Shown here in pieces: positions 1 to 6,315 of a stretch of DNA of 8,999 bases. The stretch comes from RGIG7949 sp045628845 (GTDB lineage: Bacteria > Bacillota > Clostridia > Oscillospirales > Oscillospiraceae). The notes beneath the pieces were generated by a model. It saw only the letters and a list, made by a program, of their open reading frames with translations. It was not told the origin of the DNA and did no database searches. Within the stretch, counting starts at the first letter, position 1, and each line of letters opens with the position of its first letter. The stretch is from NCBI GenBank assembly GCA_045628845.1, contig JAZQQE010000055.1, positions 1 to 8,999 on the forward strand, read 5' to 3'. A program made the translations under genes and the position numbers.

Positions 1-69
1 GTGTTGTTGAACATTAAGCAAAATAGACGGGTGACCGCGCCTTTGTTTGTATTCAAATGATCACGAAAG

Positions 70-111
70 AAATCGAGTGTTCATAAGGGATTTCGCTTAT
101 GAACACTCGAT
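70..111 (-). terminator. Perfect 16-bp hairpin, candidate terminator of the leader-peptide gene
   Basis: Positions 72-87 and 96-111 are a perfect 16-bp inverted repeat with an 8-nt loop. Read on the minus strand, the stem is followed by a U-rich stretch, TTTCTTT, interrupted by one C. It lies about 135 nt past the stop of the cysteine-rich peptide gene and in the right orientation to end that transcript. On the plus strand no T-run follows, so the minus direction is preferred. The stem is only moderately GC-rich, so efficiency is uncertain. A regulator-binding palindrome is the alternative. Confidence 0.5.
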
Positions 112-246
112 ATGCGATAATAGCTGCAAATGGTGCGCAGAGCGGGGTATTTGCCCCGTAAGTATACCGGCGCGCCGCCGATGAACGATATTCATCTTTG
201 TCCTCATTCTTGCGTGTCGGCGGGGACCTGCGCCATTCTGTCGTCT

Positions 247-477
247 TTAATCTCTATAAAGCGTTTTCTGCCCGCACTTGGAGCACTCAAAGGGCCCCCA
301 ACCGTCACAACCGGTCCAGAAGATAACATAATTGCAATTGGGATTGCGGCAAACCATCTTGATGAAAGCCAGTCCGCCGTTGACCTGTTTCAGTTCGTCC
401 TCGGTCAGCTCTGCAAGCTTTTTGTTAAGGGATTCAACTTCCGATTTGAGCTCGTTCAGTTCTTCTTTCGTTTTCAT
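247..477 (-). CDS. Double-glycine leader peptide with Cys-rich core (candidate RiPP/bacteriocin precursor)
   Basis: This encodes a 76-residue peptide. Residues 1-35 form a charged, helical leader rich in Lys, Glu and Leu that ends ELTEDELKQVNGG. That matches the GG-type leaders cut and exported by peptidase C39-containing ABC transporters. The predicted core, residues 36-76, has five cysteines (43, 48, 57, 65, 68) and three aromatic-rich patches. The spacings C-x4-C and C-x2-C-G recall a zinc-ribbon knuckle as well as a crosslinked peptide. The ATG at 477 is chosen because AGAAAGGA (487-494) lies 9 nt upstream. The frame stays open upstream only to a GTG near 591 that lacks such a site. No transporter, immunity or modification gene is visible; they would have to lie left of the window or elsewhere. 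The leader class is well supported by sequence. Whether the product is a bacteriocin, a signal or a zinc-binding peptide is unknown. Confidence 0.8.
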   Translation of the reverse strand: MKTKEELNELKSEVESLNKKLAELTEDELKQVNGGLAFIKMVCRNPNCNYVIFWTGCDGWGPFECSKCGQKTLYRD

Positions 478-828
478 GTCGTTTAGTCCTTTCTCAGTTT
501 TATTTATAAACGATGCAGTTGTGCAAACGGCAGCTCTTTTGTGTATCCCGTCTTCACGGTCAGGACGTGAATGGCTCTTGAAGTGCTGCACCTGCGTGAT
601 CGTACTTCATTAAAAATCGCATACTCATTATAACACGGTGTTTGGAGACTTGCTACTGCTATTTCGTCTCGTTAAAGGATTGGTTTGTTAATACGATTGC
701 TTGCCTGGTTGCAGTGAAAAACAATAGTCAATGTCTGGGCAAAACGTATTTTGTAATCATGCGACCAAATCATCTTTTTTACGTGTTGATAGGTGGAGGG
801 CCTTATCAAACATATAGGAGGGCAGAGA
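478..828. other. Intergenic region without a convincing gene
   Basis: This stretch lies between the leader-peptide gene and the sigma-factor remnant. It holds the minus-strand promoter near 627-655 and a roughly 140-nt untranslated leader. The leader contains one small perfect hairpin, 553-558 with 566-571. An open frame at 642-836 on the plus strand shows no ribosome binding site and no recognisable protein, so I do not call it a gene. The region is AT-richer than the DNA to the right. Confidence 0.6.
627..655 (-). promoter_or_regulatory. Extended -10 promoter for the leader-peptide gene
   Basis: On the minus strand 627-635 reads TGTTATAAT, a perfect TATAAT with the TG of an extended -10 element. 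Seventeen bases further upstream is TAGCAA, a poor -35 (3 of 6 matches), which an extended -10 can tolerate. Transcription would start near 620. That leaves a leader of about 143 nt before the ATG at 477, long enough for post-transcriptional control. Confidence 0.7.
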
Positions 829-954
829 ATGGATGACAATAACATTGTGGAATTGTATTGGGCGCGATCTGAAAGCGCAATAGCCGAAACATCTTCAAAA
901 TACGGGAATTATTGTTATACTATCGCATACAACATCCTTGCCAACAACTCATGA
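829..954 (+). pseudogene. Truncated sigma-70/ECF-type sigma factor (N-terminal fragment)
   Basis: From ATG 829 the frame encodes 41 residues beginning MDDNNIVELYWARSE and ending YCYTIAYNILANNS, then TGA. From memory this is the characteristic start of region 2 of a clostridial sigma-70 family (ECF-like) sigma factor, which in full is roughly 160-190 residues and continues with an acidic, ECVNDTYL-like segment. Here the frame stops just where that segment should begin. A few bases later another frame reads MNDFHLFS, which resembles the lost VNDTYL stretch, so a small deletion plus frameshift is plausible. The ribosome binding site AGGAGG (816-821, 7 nt before ATG) is intact, so a short peptide may still be made. 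No region 4 is visible downstream. The fragment cannot bind both promoter elements and is probably inactive. Confidence 0.72.
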
Positions 955-1037
955 ACGATTTCCACTTGTTTTCTTGATTTTTCTATGAATTGATATGAAT
1001 CTGCCAGTAATTCGTATGAACTGGTATCTGCTAATAT

Positions 1038-1069
1038 CACAAAGCAAACGATATACCCACAAAGCAAAC
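1038..1069. repeat. Two direct 12-bp repeats, 20-bp period
   Basis: The 12-mer CACAAAGCAAAC occurs at 1038-1049 and again at 1058-1069, so the spacing is 20 bp, about two helical turns. The repeats lie in gene-poor, AT-rich DNA. Regular helical phasing is typical of protein-binding sites, but two copies alone do not prove a function. Confidence 0.5.
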
Positions 1070-1110
1070 CTATACTTTTATGGCAGTCCGCTGCGACCGC
1101 CGAAAACGAG

Positions 1111-1145
1111 AAAAACCCGTCCCGGAAATGACTCCAGAGCGGGTT
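1111..1145 (-). terminator. Second intrinsic terminator downstream of tRNA-Pro
   Basis: Read on the minus strand, AACCCG (1140-1145) pairs with CGGGTT (1114-1119). Inside it, across a 2x2 internal loop, CTGGA pairs with TCCGG around a 6-nt loop. A run of five T (1111-1115) completes a rho-independent terminator. It is about 56 nt beyond the tRNA's own terminator, so it may serve read-through transcripts or be left from a lost gene. Confidence 0.65.
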
Positions 1146-1150
1146 GCTTT

Positions 1151-1189
1151 ATGCCTTGAAAGGCTCAAAATCCCTTGAAATCAAGGCAT
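1151..1189. repeat. 9-bp inverted repeat between the two terminators
   Basis: ATGCCTTGA at 1151-1159 and TCAAGGCAT at 1181-1189 are perfect inverted copies separated by 21 bp. They fill the gap between the two minus-strand terminators. No T-run follows on either strand. Function unknown. Confidence 0.5.
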
Positions 1190-1200
1190 TTTGGCAAAGG

Positions 1201-1238
1201 AAAAAGGTAGTAGACTTTCTATCAAAATCTACTACCTT
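1201..1238 (-). terminator. Intrinsic terminator of tRNA-Pro
   Basis: A perfect 11-bp stem (1204-1214 with 1228-1238) and 13-nt loop lie immediately after the tRNA 3' end on the minus strand. The stem ends in TT and is followed by more T (1201-1205 in total). The position, 4 nt past the encoded CCA, fits a dedicated tRNA terminator. Confidence 0.8.
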
Positions 1239-1241
1239 ATT

Positions 1242-1317
1242 TGGTCCGAGTGGCGAGACTCGAACTCGCGGCATCCAGCTCCCAAAGCTGGCGCGCTACC
1301 AGCTGCGCTACACCCGG
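1242..1317 (-). tRNA. tRNA-Pro (anticodon TGG)
   Basis: This is a 76-nt cloverleaf read on the minus strand. The acceptor CCGGGTG pairs with CACTCGG (one G-U), with discriminator A and encoded CCA. The D stem is GCGC/GCGC around a loop with GG. The anticodon stem CCAGC/GCTGG holds loop TTTGGGA, so the anticodon is TGG. The variable loop is 5 nt and the T stem GCGAG/CTCGC holds a normal TTCGAGT loop. All stems are complete, so the gene should be functional. It delivers proline to CCN codons. A promoter lies upstream at 1351-1379 and a terminator directly downstream. It is a stand-alone gene. The AT-rich, remnant-bearing DNA abutting its 3' end fits use of the tRNA as an integration site, though no duplicate 3' end is visible. 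Confidence 0.97.
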
Positions 1318-1350
1318 TCATACCCGAAGCCCTGCGGCTCGGCACTCCGT

Positions 1351-1379
1351 ATGATAACAGTTTTGCCGCCGATTGTCCA
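1351..1379 (-). promoter_or_regulatory. Promoter of tRNA-Pro
   Basis: On the minus strand, TGGACA (1374-1379) and TATCAT (1351-1356) are separated by exactly 17 bp, each one base from consensus. Transcription would start near 1344, giving a short 5' leader that RNase P would remove. The leader contains a small GC-rich hairpin just before the tRNA. Confidence 0.75.
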
Positions 1380-1415
1380 GCGGAAAATCACTCGCGCCGC
1401 GAAGGCCCGGATTTC

Positions 1416-1444
1416 TTGACGAATCCGATATGATTTGGTAAAGT
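1416..1444 (+). promoter_or_regulatory. Promoter of the lipoprotein gene
   Basis: TTGACG (1416-1421) and TAAAGT (1439-1444) are 17 bp apart, with a strong -35 and a 4-of-6 -10. The start would be near 1451, about 40 nt before the ATG at 1490. The promoter diverges from the tRNA-Pro promoter less than 40 bp away, and its -10 lies within the first copy of a tandem repeat. Confidence 0.55.
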
Positions 1445-1460
1445 ATATTGGTAAAGTATA
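1435..1460 (+). repeat. Tandem 13-bp duplication at the lipoprotein promoter
   Basis: TTGGTAAAGTATA occurs twice back to back (1435-1447 and 1448-1460). The first copy includes the proposed -10 and the second covers the likely transcription start. Such a duplication could create a second -10 or a tandem operator, or could be a replication-slippage product. Confidence 0.7.
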
Positions 1461-1489
1461 TATAAATGATTCTGAACGGAGGGTCATAT

Positions 1490-2956
1490 ATGAAACGCTT
1501 TATTTCGATATTGCTCGTGCTGATTCTCGTGCTCTCCCTCGCTGCCTGCGGAGCGATAAAGCCCTCTCCGCAGCCCGAGGGAACGGCGGACGCGGCGGAC
1601 CCCACGCCGACGCCCAAGCCCACGGCAGCGCCGACGGACGCTCCCGAGCCCGACGAGCCCGAGCCCGCCGTGCCCGTGCGCTTCGACCTTGAAAAAAAGG
1701 AAGGCAAGAATGCGACGGAGCGCGGCATACTCAGAGCCTATGACAAAAACGACGAGGTCCTCTGGGAGTATGAGACGGATTACATAGGTCTGACGGAGCT
1801 TGACGGCATCCAGCCGATAGGCCTCATCAGCACCGGATATCTTATCCTCGTCGGAGGCGACGTCATCTGCCTCGCCGTCGAGGGGGACGACGCAGGCACC
1901 GAGATATGGAGGAACACCGAATTCGGCGGCGCCAGCGCGAACTTCGACCTCGACCCGTATGATAATCTCTATATCTGCGGCTATTACGGACCCGATCTCA
2001 TGGTCATCGACCCCGATGGAAACACGATCGAGAAATACGATTACATGACGGACGAATACTGGCCCGCAGAGCTCTTCTATGTTGACGGCTGTGTCGACAT
2101 CACTTACGAGAGCTCCGGCATGACGTATCGCATCGACCCGCGCTCCGGCGCGAGCATGGAGATAGGCCCGTCGCCCGCGACCTGGTTCTACGGCAATGTC
2201 GTTGAGGTCAGCACGGTGGATGAATTCATGAACGCCATCGCCGACGATACCGCGATAGTCCTCGCCCCCGGAGAGTATAACCTGACCGCCTGGCTCGACA
2301 AGAACATCGGAAAGCTCGACGCCATGCCGTACGACGGAGCGTATCCCGAGCAGGGCCTCTACTTCGAGGATGTGGGCGACGGACTTCAGCTTGACATAGC
2401 CGGCTATGACAATCTGTGCATTTTCTCGAAGTATTCCGCCAACCCCGCACGCATCGTCTGCGAGCCGCGCCACGCGGTAGTGCTCGACTTCTTCAACTGC
2501 GCATACGTTTATCTGCAGGGACTCGTCATCGGCCATACTCCCGAGCCCGGCAGCTGCACGGGCGACGTCGTAGGGATCGTCAACTGCGGAACGGTGATGA
2601 TCGAGAAATGCGAGCTCTTCGGCTGCGGAGCGTACGCTGTGAACGCGGCGAATACGAATGACGTGATGGTCAATAACTGCGTTGTACATGGCTGCAAGTA
2701 CGGCTGCGCGGTCCTGTCGAATACGTATGCTGACTTTGCCTCGACCGAGTTCCGCGACTGTGAGCTATACACGATGTTCGAGCTGTATTCAAGCAAAGCA
2801 TACTTCTATGCCTGCTCCTTTGAACGTCTCGAAGGAACCCTGCTGAGCACGGACATCAACTCCGAAGCGTACTTCTACGACTGCCTGTTCGATGCGGATG
2901 CGTACCAGTCGCTCATGACGGGAACGAATCAGTACGGAATGGTTTCGGTATATTGA
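1490..2956 (+). CDS. Surface lipoprotein with repeat domain and Cys-rich parallel beta-helix
   Basis: This encodes 488 residues and is predicted to be anchored on the outer face of the cytoplasmic membrane. Residues 1-20 are a lipoprotein signal peptide with lipobox LAAC, so Cys20 is the lipidated residue. Residues 24-62 are a Pro/Thr/Ala/Glu linker, typical of a wall-spanning spacer. Residues about 63-225 hold short beta repeats (DEVLWEYE, GTEIWRN, LMVIDPDGNTIEKY) that look like PQQ/WD-type propeller blades, too few for a full propeller. From residue 239, EVSTVDEFMNAIADDT and IVLAPGEYNLT mark the start of a right-handed parallel beta-helix of the pectate-lyase/NosD style. It runs nearly to the C-terminus and carries 13 cysteines. 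I see no certain catalytic residues, so carbohydrate binding or an adhesion role is as likely as lyase activity. The ATG at 1490 is preferred over one at 1466 because GGAGGG (1478-1483) lies 6 nt before it and the signal peptide begins there. The gene appears monocistronic. Confidence 0.85.
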   Translation: MKRFISILLVLILVLSLAACGAIKPSPQPEGTADAADPTPTPKPTAAPTDAPEPDEPEPAVPVRFDLEKKEGKNATERGILRAYDKNDEVLWEYETDYIGLTELDGIQPIGLISTGYLILVGGDVICLAVEGDDAGTEIWRNTEFGGASANFDLDPYDNLYICGYYGPDLMVIDPDGNTIEKYDYMTDEYWPAELFYVDGCVDITYESSGMTYRIDPRSGASMEIGPSPATWFYGNVVEVSTVDEFMNAIADDTAIVLAPGEYNLTAWLDKNIGKLDAMPYDGAYPEQGLYFEDVGDGLQLDIAGYDNLCIFSKYSANPARIVCEPRHAVVLDFFNCAYVYLQGLVIGHTPEPGSCTGDVVGIVNCGTVMIEKCELFGCGAYAVNAANTNDVMVNNCVVHGCKYGCAVLSNTYADFASTEFRDCELYTMFELYSSKAYFYACSFERLEGTLLSTDINSEAYFYDCLFDADAYQSLMTGTNQYGMVSVY

Positions 2957-2986
2957 TAAACCCGCTCAAAAGACCGGCTGCGGAAA

Positions 2987-3223
2987 CGGGACAGCCAGAT
3001 AAGGAGAGAGGCGCAGGCGGAATTTTCGATTTCGAACGAAGGCGTATGCCGATACGTCGAGTGAGAAAACGGAAATAGGCAAAAAACCTATGAAATCTCT
3101 TGCGGAGCAAGTCCTTACTCATAGTAACAGCAAACCCGGGATAGAAGTTTTCGCTTCTGTCCCGGGCTTTTTTTATTGTTTTTTGCTGTTCCGGCAAGAA
3201 AAAATCCTTAGATGGCTGTCCCG
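2987..3223 (+). repeat. 237-bp segment bounded by 19-nt imperfect inverted repeats (MITE-like or structured RNA)
   Basis: Positions 2987-3005 and 3205-3223 are inverted copies matching at 17 of 19 bases: CGGGACAGCCA, two mismatched bases, then TAAGGA. As plus-strand RNA they pair as 11 bp, a tandem G-A/A-G mismatch and 6 bp. Flanking AAA triplets on both sides could be a target-site duplication. Inside lie further hairpins: an imperfect stem at 3023-3069 capped by CGTAT/ATACG, ATAGG/CCTAT at 3075-3091, CTTGC/GCAAG at 3099-3111, and the strong terminator at 3135-3166. No protein gene fits. The whole gap from 2957 to 3277 contains only this. A short non-autonomous element and a non-coding RNA are both possible. 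The structure is seen; the function is inferred. Confidence 0.5.
3135..3174 (+). terminator. Strong intrinsic terminator after the lipoprotein gene
   Basis: A 13-bp stem (3135-3147 with 3154-3166, one G-U pair), a 6-nt TTTTCG loop and seven T (3168-3174) make a textbook rho-independent terminator on the plus strand. It lies about 180 nt after the lipoprotein stop and between two convergent transcription units. In the minus direction only a short TTT follows the stem, so it should stop the opp transcript less well. I see no other terminator for oppF. Confidence 0.88.
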
Positions 3224-3277
3224 AAAGCGGACGCTGCTTTTGCTATACGGATCGAACAGATACGGGGGAGAGAAACG

Positions 3278-4194
3278 TCACTTTGTCCACTTGACGAACT
3301 CCTCGTCCGTCGCGAGCACGGTGTGCGTGCCGTCTACGAGGTGCTCGGTGCCGACGGCGTAATCGATGCCGCTCGAAGCGTAATCGTACGCGGTGGAGGT
3401 GCGGTTTTTCTCGAGGATGGGGTTCGGGTTCGGGATGGCGGAGAGCAGGCTCTTCGTATAGGGGTGGATGGGGTTGGAGAATATCTCGTCCGTCGTGCCG
3501 GTCTCGACCATGTATCCGAGGTGGAGGACGCCTATCCTGTCGGAGATGTACTTGACCATGCTGAGGTCGTGCGCGATGAAGAGGTACGCGCAGCCTGTCT
3601 CGACCTGGATGTCCTTCATGAGGTTGACGACCTGCGCCTGGATGGAGACGTCGAGCGCGGAGATGCACTCGTCGGCGATTATCAGCTTCGGGTTCATTAT
3701 CAGGGCTCTCGCGATACCGACGCGCTGGCGCTGGCCGCCGGAGAACTGATGCGGATAGCGGGCGGCGTGCTCGGGGGAGAGGCCGACCTTCATGAGAAGC
3801 TGGCTTATCATTTCCGCGCGCTCCTCGGAGGAGGAATAGCGGTGGTGGATGTCAAGACCCTGACCGATGATATCGGAGACCTTCTTGCGGGGATTGAGGC
3901 TCGCCATGGGGTCCTGGAATATCATCTGCATATTGGTGCGGAGCATATCGCGCGTCTCGCGGTCGAGAGCACCGGAGATGACCTGACCGTTGAAGGTGAT
4001 GGTGCCCGCGGTGGGATTGTAGAGACGGATGATGCTTCGGCCTATCGTAGTCTTGCCGGAGCCGGATTCACCGACGAGTCCGTAGGTCTCGCCGGGGTAT
4101 ATCTCGAAGGAAACACCGTTGACGGCTTTTACGGTGTACTTGCGGGAAACGGGGAAATGCTGCACCAGACCTTCGACTTTCAGCAGAGGTTCAC

Positions 4195-4198
<4 letters not shown>
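3278..4198 (-). CDS. oppF: Oligopeptide ABC transporter ATP-binding protein OppF
   Basis: This 306-residue cytoplasmic ATPase subunit pairs with OppD to power peptide import through OppB-OppC. Walker A is GESGSGKT (43-50), Q-loop Q94, signature FSGGQRQR (151-158), Walker B LIIADE (171-176), D-loop SALD (179-182) and switch His209. The residue after the Walker B Glu is Cys177 where Pro is usual; the catalytic Glu176 itself is kept. A C-terminal HPYTKSLLSAIP segment places it in the OppD/OppF/DppF group. The remaining tail, after about residue 265, is short and ends in DGTHTVLATDEEFVKW. It lacks the cysteine-rich end found in many relatives. The ATG overlaps the oppD stop as ATGA, so the two are translationally coupled. 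It is the last gene of the operon. Peptide specificity cannot be read from the ATPase; dipeptide or oligopeptide import are both possible. Confidence 0.93.
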
Positions 4199-5274
<1,076 letters not shown>

Positions 5275-5279
5275 GTCGA

Positions 5280-5287
5280 CCCTCCTC
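5280..5287 (-). promoter_or_regulatory. Ribosome binding site that fixes the oppD start
   Basis: GAGGAGGG on the minus strand lies 5 nt before ATG 5274. It overlaps the oppC stop codon (5286-5288), coupling termination of oppC to initiation of oppD. It also rules out the in-frame GTG at 5289, which would have to encode the Shine-Dalgarno sequence. Confidence 0.8.
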
Positions 5288-6311
5288 ACATATCTTCCAG
5301 CTTCGGAGCCAGAGCTTCACGCAGGCCGTCGCCGATGAAGTTGAATCCGAGCATGAGAAGAGCAAGCACGATGATGGGCGGGAGTATCTGATAGGGAAGA
5401 GTGGTTATGTTGTTGAAGCCGTCCTCGATGAGGGAGCCGACGGAGCACTGCGGGAGCACTATGCCGACGCCGACGAAGCTGAGGAACGCCTCAGTGAATA
5501 TCGCGGTGGGAATGGAGAACATGACCTGCGTGATGATGGGGCCTATCGTGTTGGGCAGTATCTCCTTGAAGATGATGTGGAAGCTGCGCGCGCCGAGCGT
5601 GCGGGAGGCGAGGACGTATTCCTGCTCCTTTATTTTGAGCATCTCGGCACGTGCTATCTTGCTCATGCCTATCCATTCCGTCAGGAGCAGGGCCACTATG
5701 ACGAGGCCCATGCCCTTTGTCATGAATATGGCGAGCACCGAGACTATGACGAGCCTCGGGACGCTGTTCGCTATCTCGACGAAGCGCTGCATGATGTTAT
5801 CCGCCGCGCCGCCGAAGTAGCCGGAGATCAGTCCGTAGCTCATGCCGATTATCATGTCGATGATTATCGTGACGAACGCGATGATGAGGGAGACGCGGGC
5901 GCCGTACCACGTACGGGTCCAGAGGTCGCGGCCGAGGTCGTCCGTACCGAAGATGAAGGTGCGGTCGGCGAACGGGTCGTCGCACTCACCGCCGAAGAGG
6001 TCACGCAGGAAAGGGATGCGAGGCGAAAGGCCGCTCGCGGATATCTGCTTGCCGTCCTCGTTGGTGTAGGAGACTATATCCTTATAGCCGTACTGGTTCA
6101 TTATCGGCCCGAAGATGGCGAAAATGACCATCAGCAGGACGATGACGAGACCGACAACGGCTCTTTTATTCTTGAAGAAATGGATGATAACGCCTTTCCA
6201 GTAGCCCTGGGAGGCGAAGTTGGTATCGGTGGAGATATCGCGGTCGGTAATGAACTCGAAATCTTCCTTTGTCGGCTGGTAAGTCGCCGGATCGAGCTTT
6301 ATCTTATCCAT
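5286..6311 (-). CDS. oppC: Oligopeptide ABC transporter permease OppC
   Basis: This 341-residue inner-membrane permease forms the translocation channel with OppB. A charged cytoplasmic N-terminus (1-50) precedes the first membrane segment (about 51-69). A roughly 50-residue extracellular stretch then leads to the family motif FGTDDLGRDLWTR (121-133). Further hydrophobic segments follow (about 140-165, 185-215, 254-285 and 307-328). The EAA coupling loop, YVLASRTLGARSFHIIFKEI (232-251), would contact the ATPases. The protein ends in a short LREALAPKLEDM-type tail typical of OppC/DppC. The ATG at 6311 is chosen because the protein then begins with a normal OppC N-terminus. The frame upstream is open but reads oppB in another frame and is Ser/Thr-rich nonsense. 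The ATG lies 4 nt after the oppB stop, with a G-rich stretch GGGTGGTGA overlapping the end of oppB as its ribosome binding site. Confidence 0.93.
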   Translation of the reverse strand: MDKIKLDPATYQPTKEDFEFITDRDISTDTNFASQGYWKGVIIHFFKNKRAVVGLVIVLLMVIFAIFGPIMNQYGYKDIVSYTNEDGKQISASGLSPRIPFLRDLFGGECDDPFADRTFIFGTDDLGRDLWTRTWYGARVSLIIAFVTIIIDMIIGMSYGLISGYFGGAADNIMQRFVEIANSVPRLVIVSVLAIFMTKGMGLVIVALLLTEWIGMSKIARAEMLKIKEQEYVLASRTLGARSFHIIFKEILPNTIGPIITQVMFSIPTAIFTEAFLSFVGVGIVLPQCSVGSLIEDGFNNITTLPYQILPPIIVLALLMLGFNFIGDGLREALAPKLEDM

Positions 6312-6315
6312 GATA

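Noticed and set aside
1..60. Plus-strand frame open from the left edge to TGA at 58-60 (ends RRVTAPLFVFK), possibly a gene C-terminus
   Set aside because: Only 19 codons are visible, with no recognisable family, and the other two frames close quickly by chance. It cannot be supported without sequence to the left.
97..195. Minus-strand 32-codon frame with GAGGA 5 nt before its ATG
   Set aside because: The product is Arg/His-rich with no recognisable features and ends inside the hairpin. The ribosome-site match alone is weak evidence.
642..836. 64-codon plus-strand frame
   Set aside because: It has no ribosome binding site and no similarity to a known family, and it overlaps the better supported start of the sigma-factor fragment.
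1191..1433. Plus-strand frame containing WSEWRDSNSRHPAP
   Set aside because: It is the antisense translation of tRNA-Pro and its terminator, a well-known kind of spurious protein in databases.
1484..2689. 401-codon minus-strand frame across the lipoprotein gene
   Set aside because: The plus-strand frame has a lipobox, a ribosome binding site and a recognisable fold. The minus frame has none of these and is a shadow.
2998..3111. Possible glycine-type riboswitch (GGAGAG early, AATCTCTT later, CGAAGGCG between)
   Set aside because: The order and spacing of the conserved blocks do not match a glycine aptamer, and no gene follows on the plus strand to be controlled.
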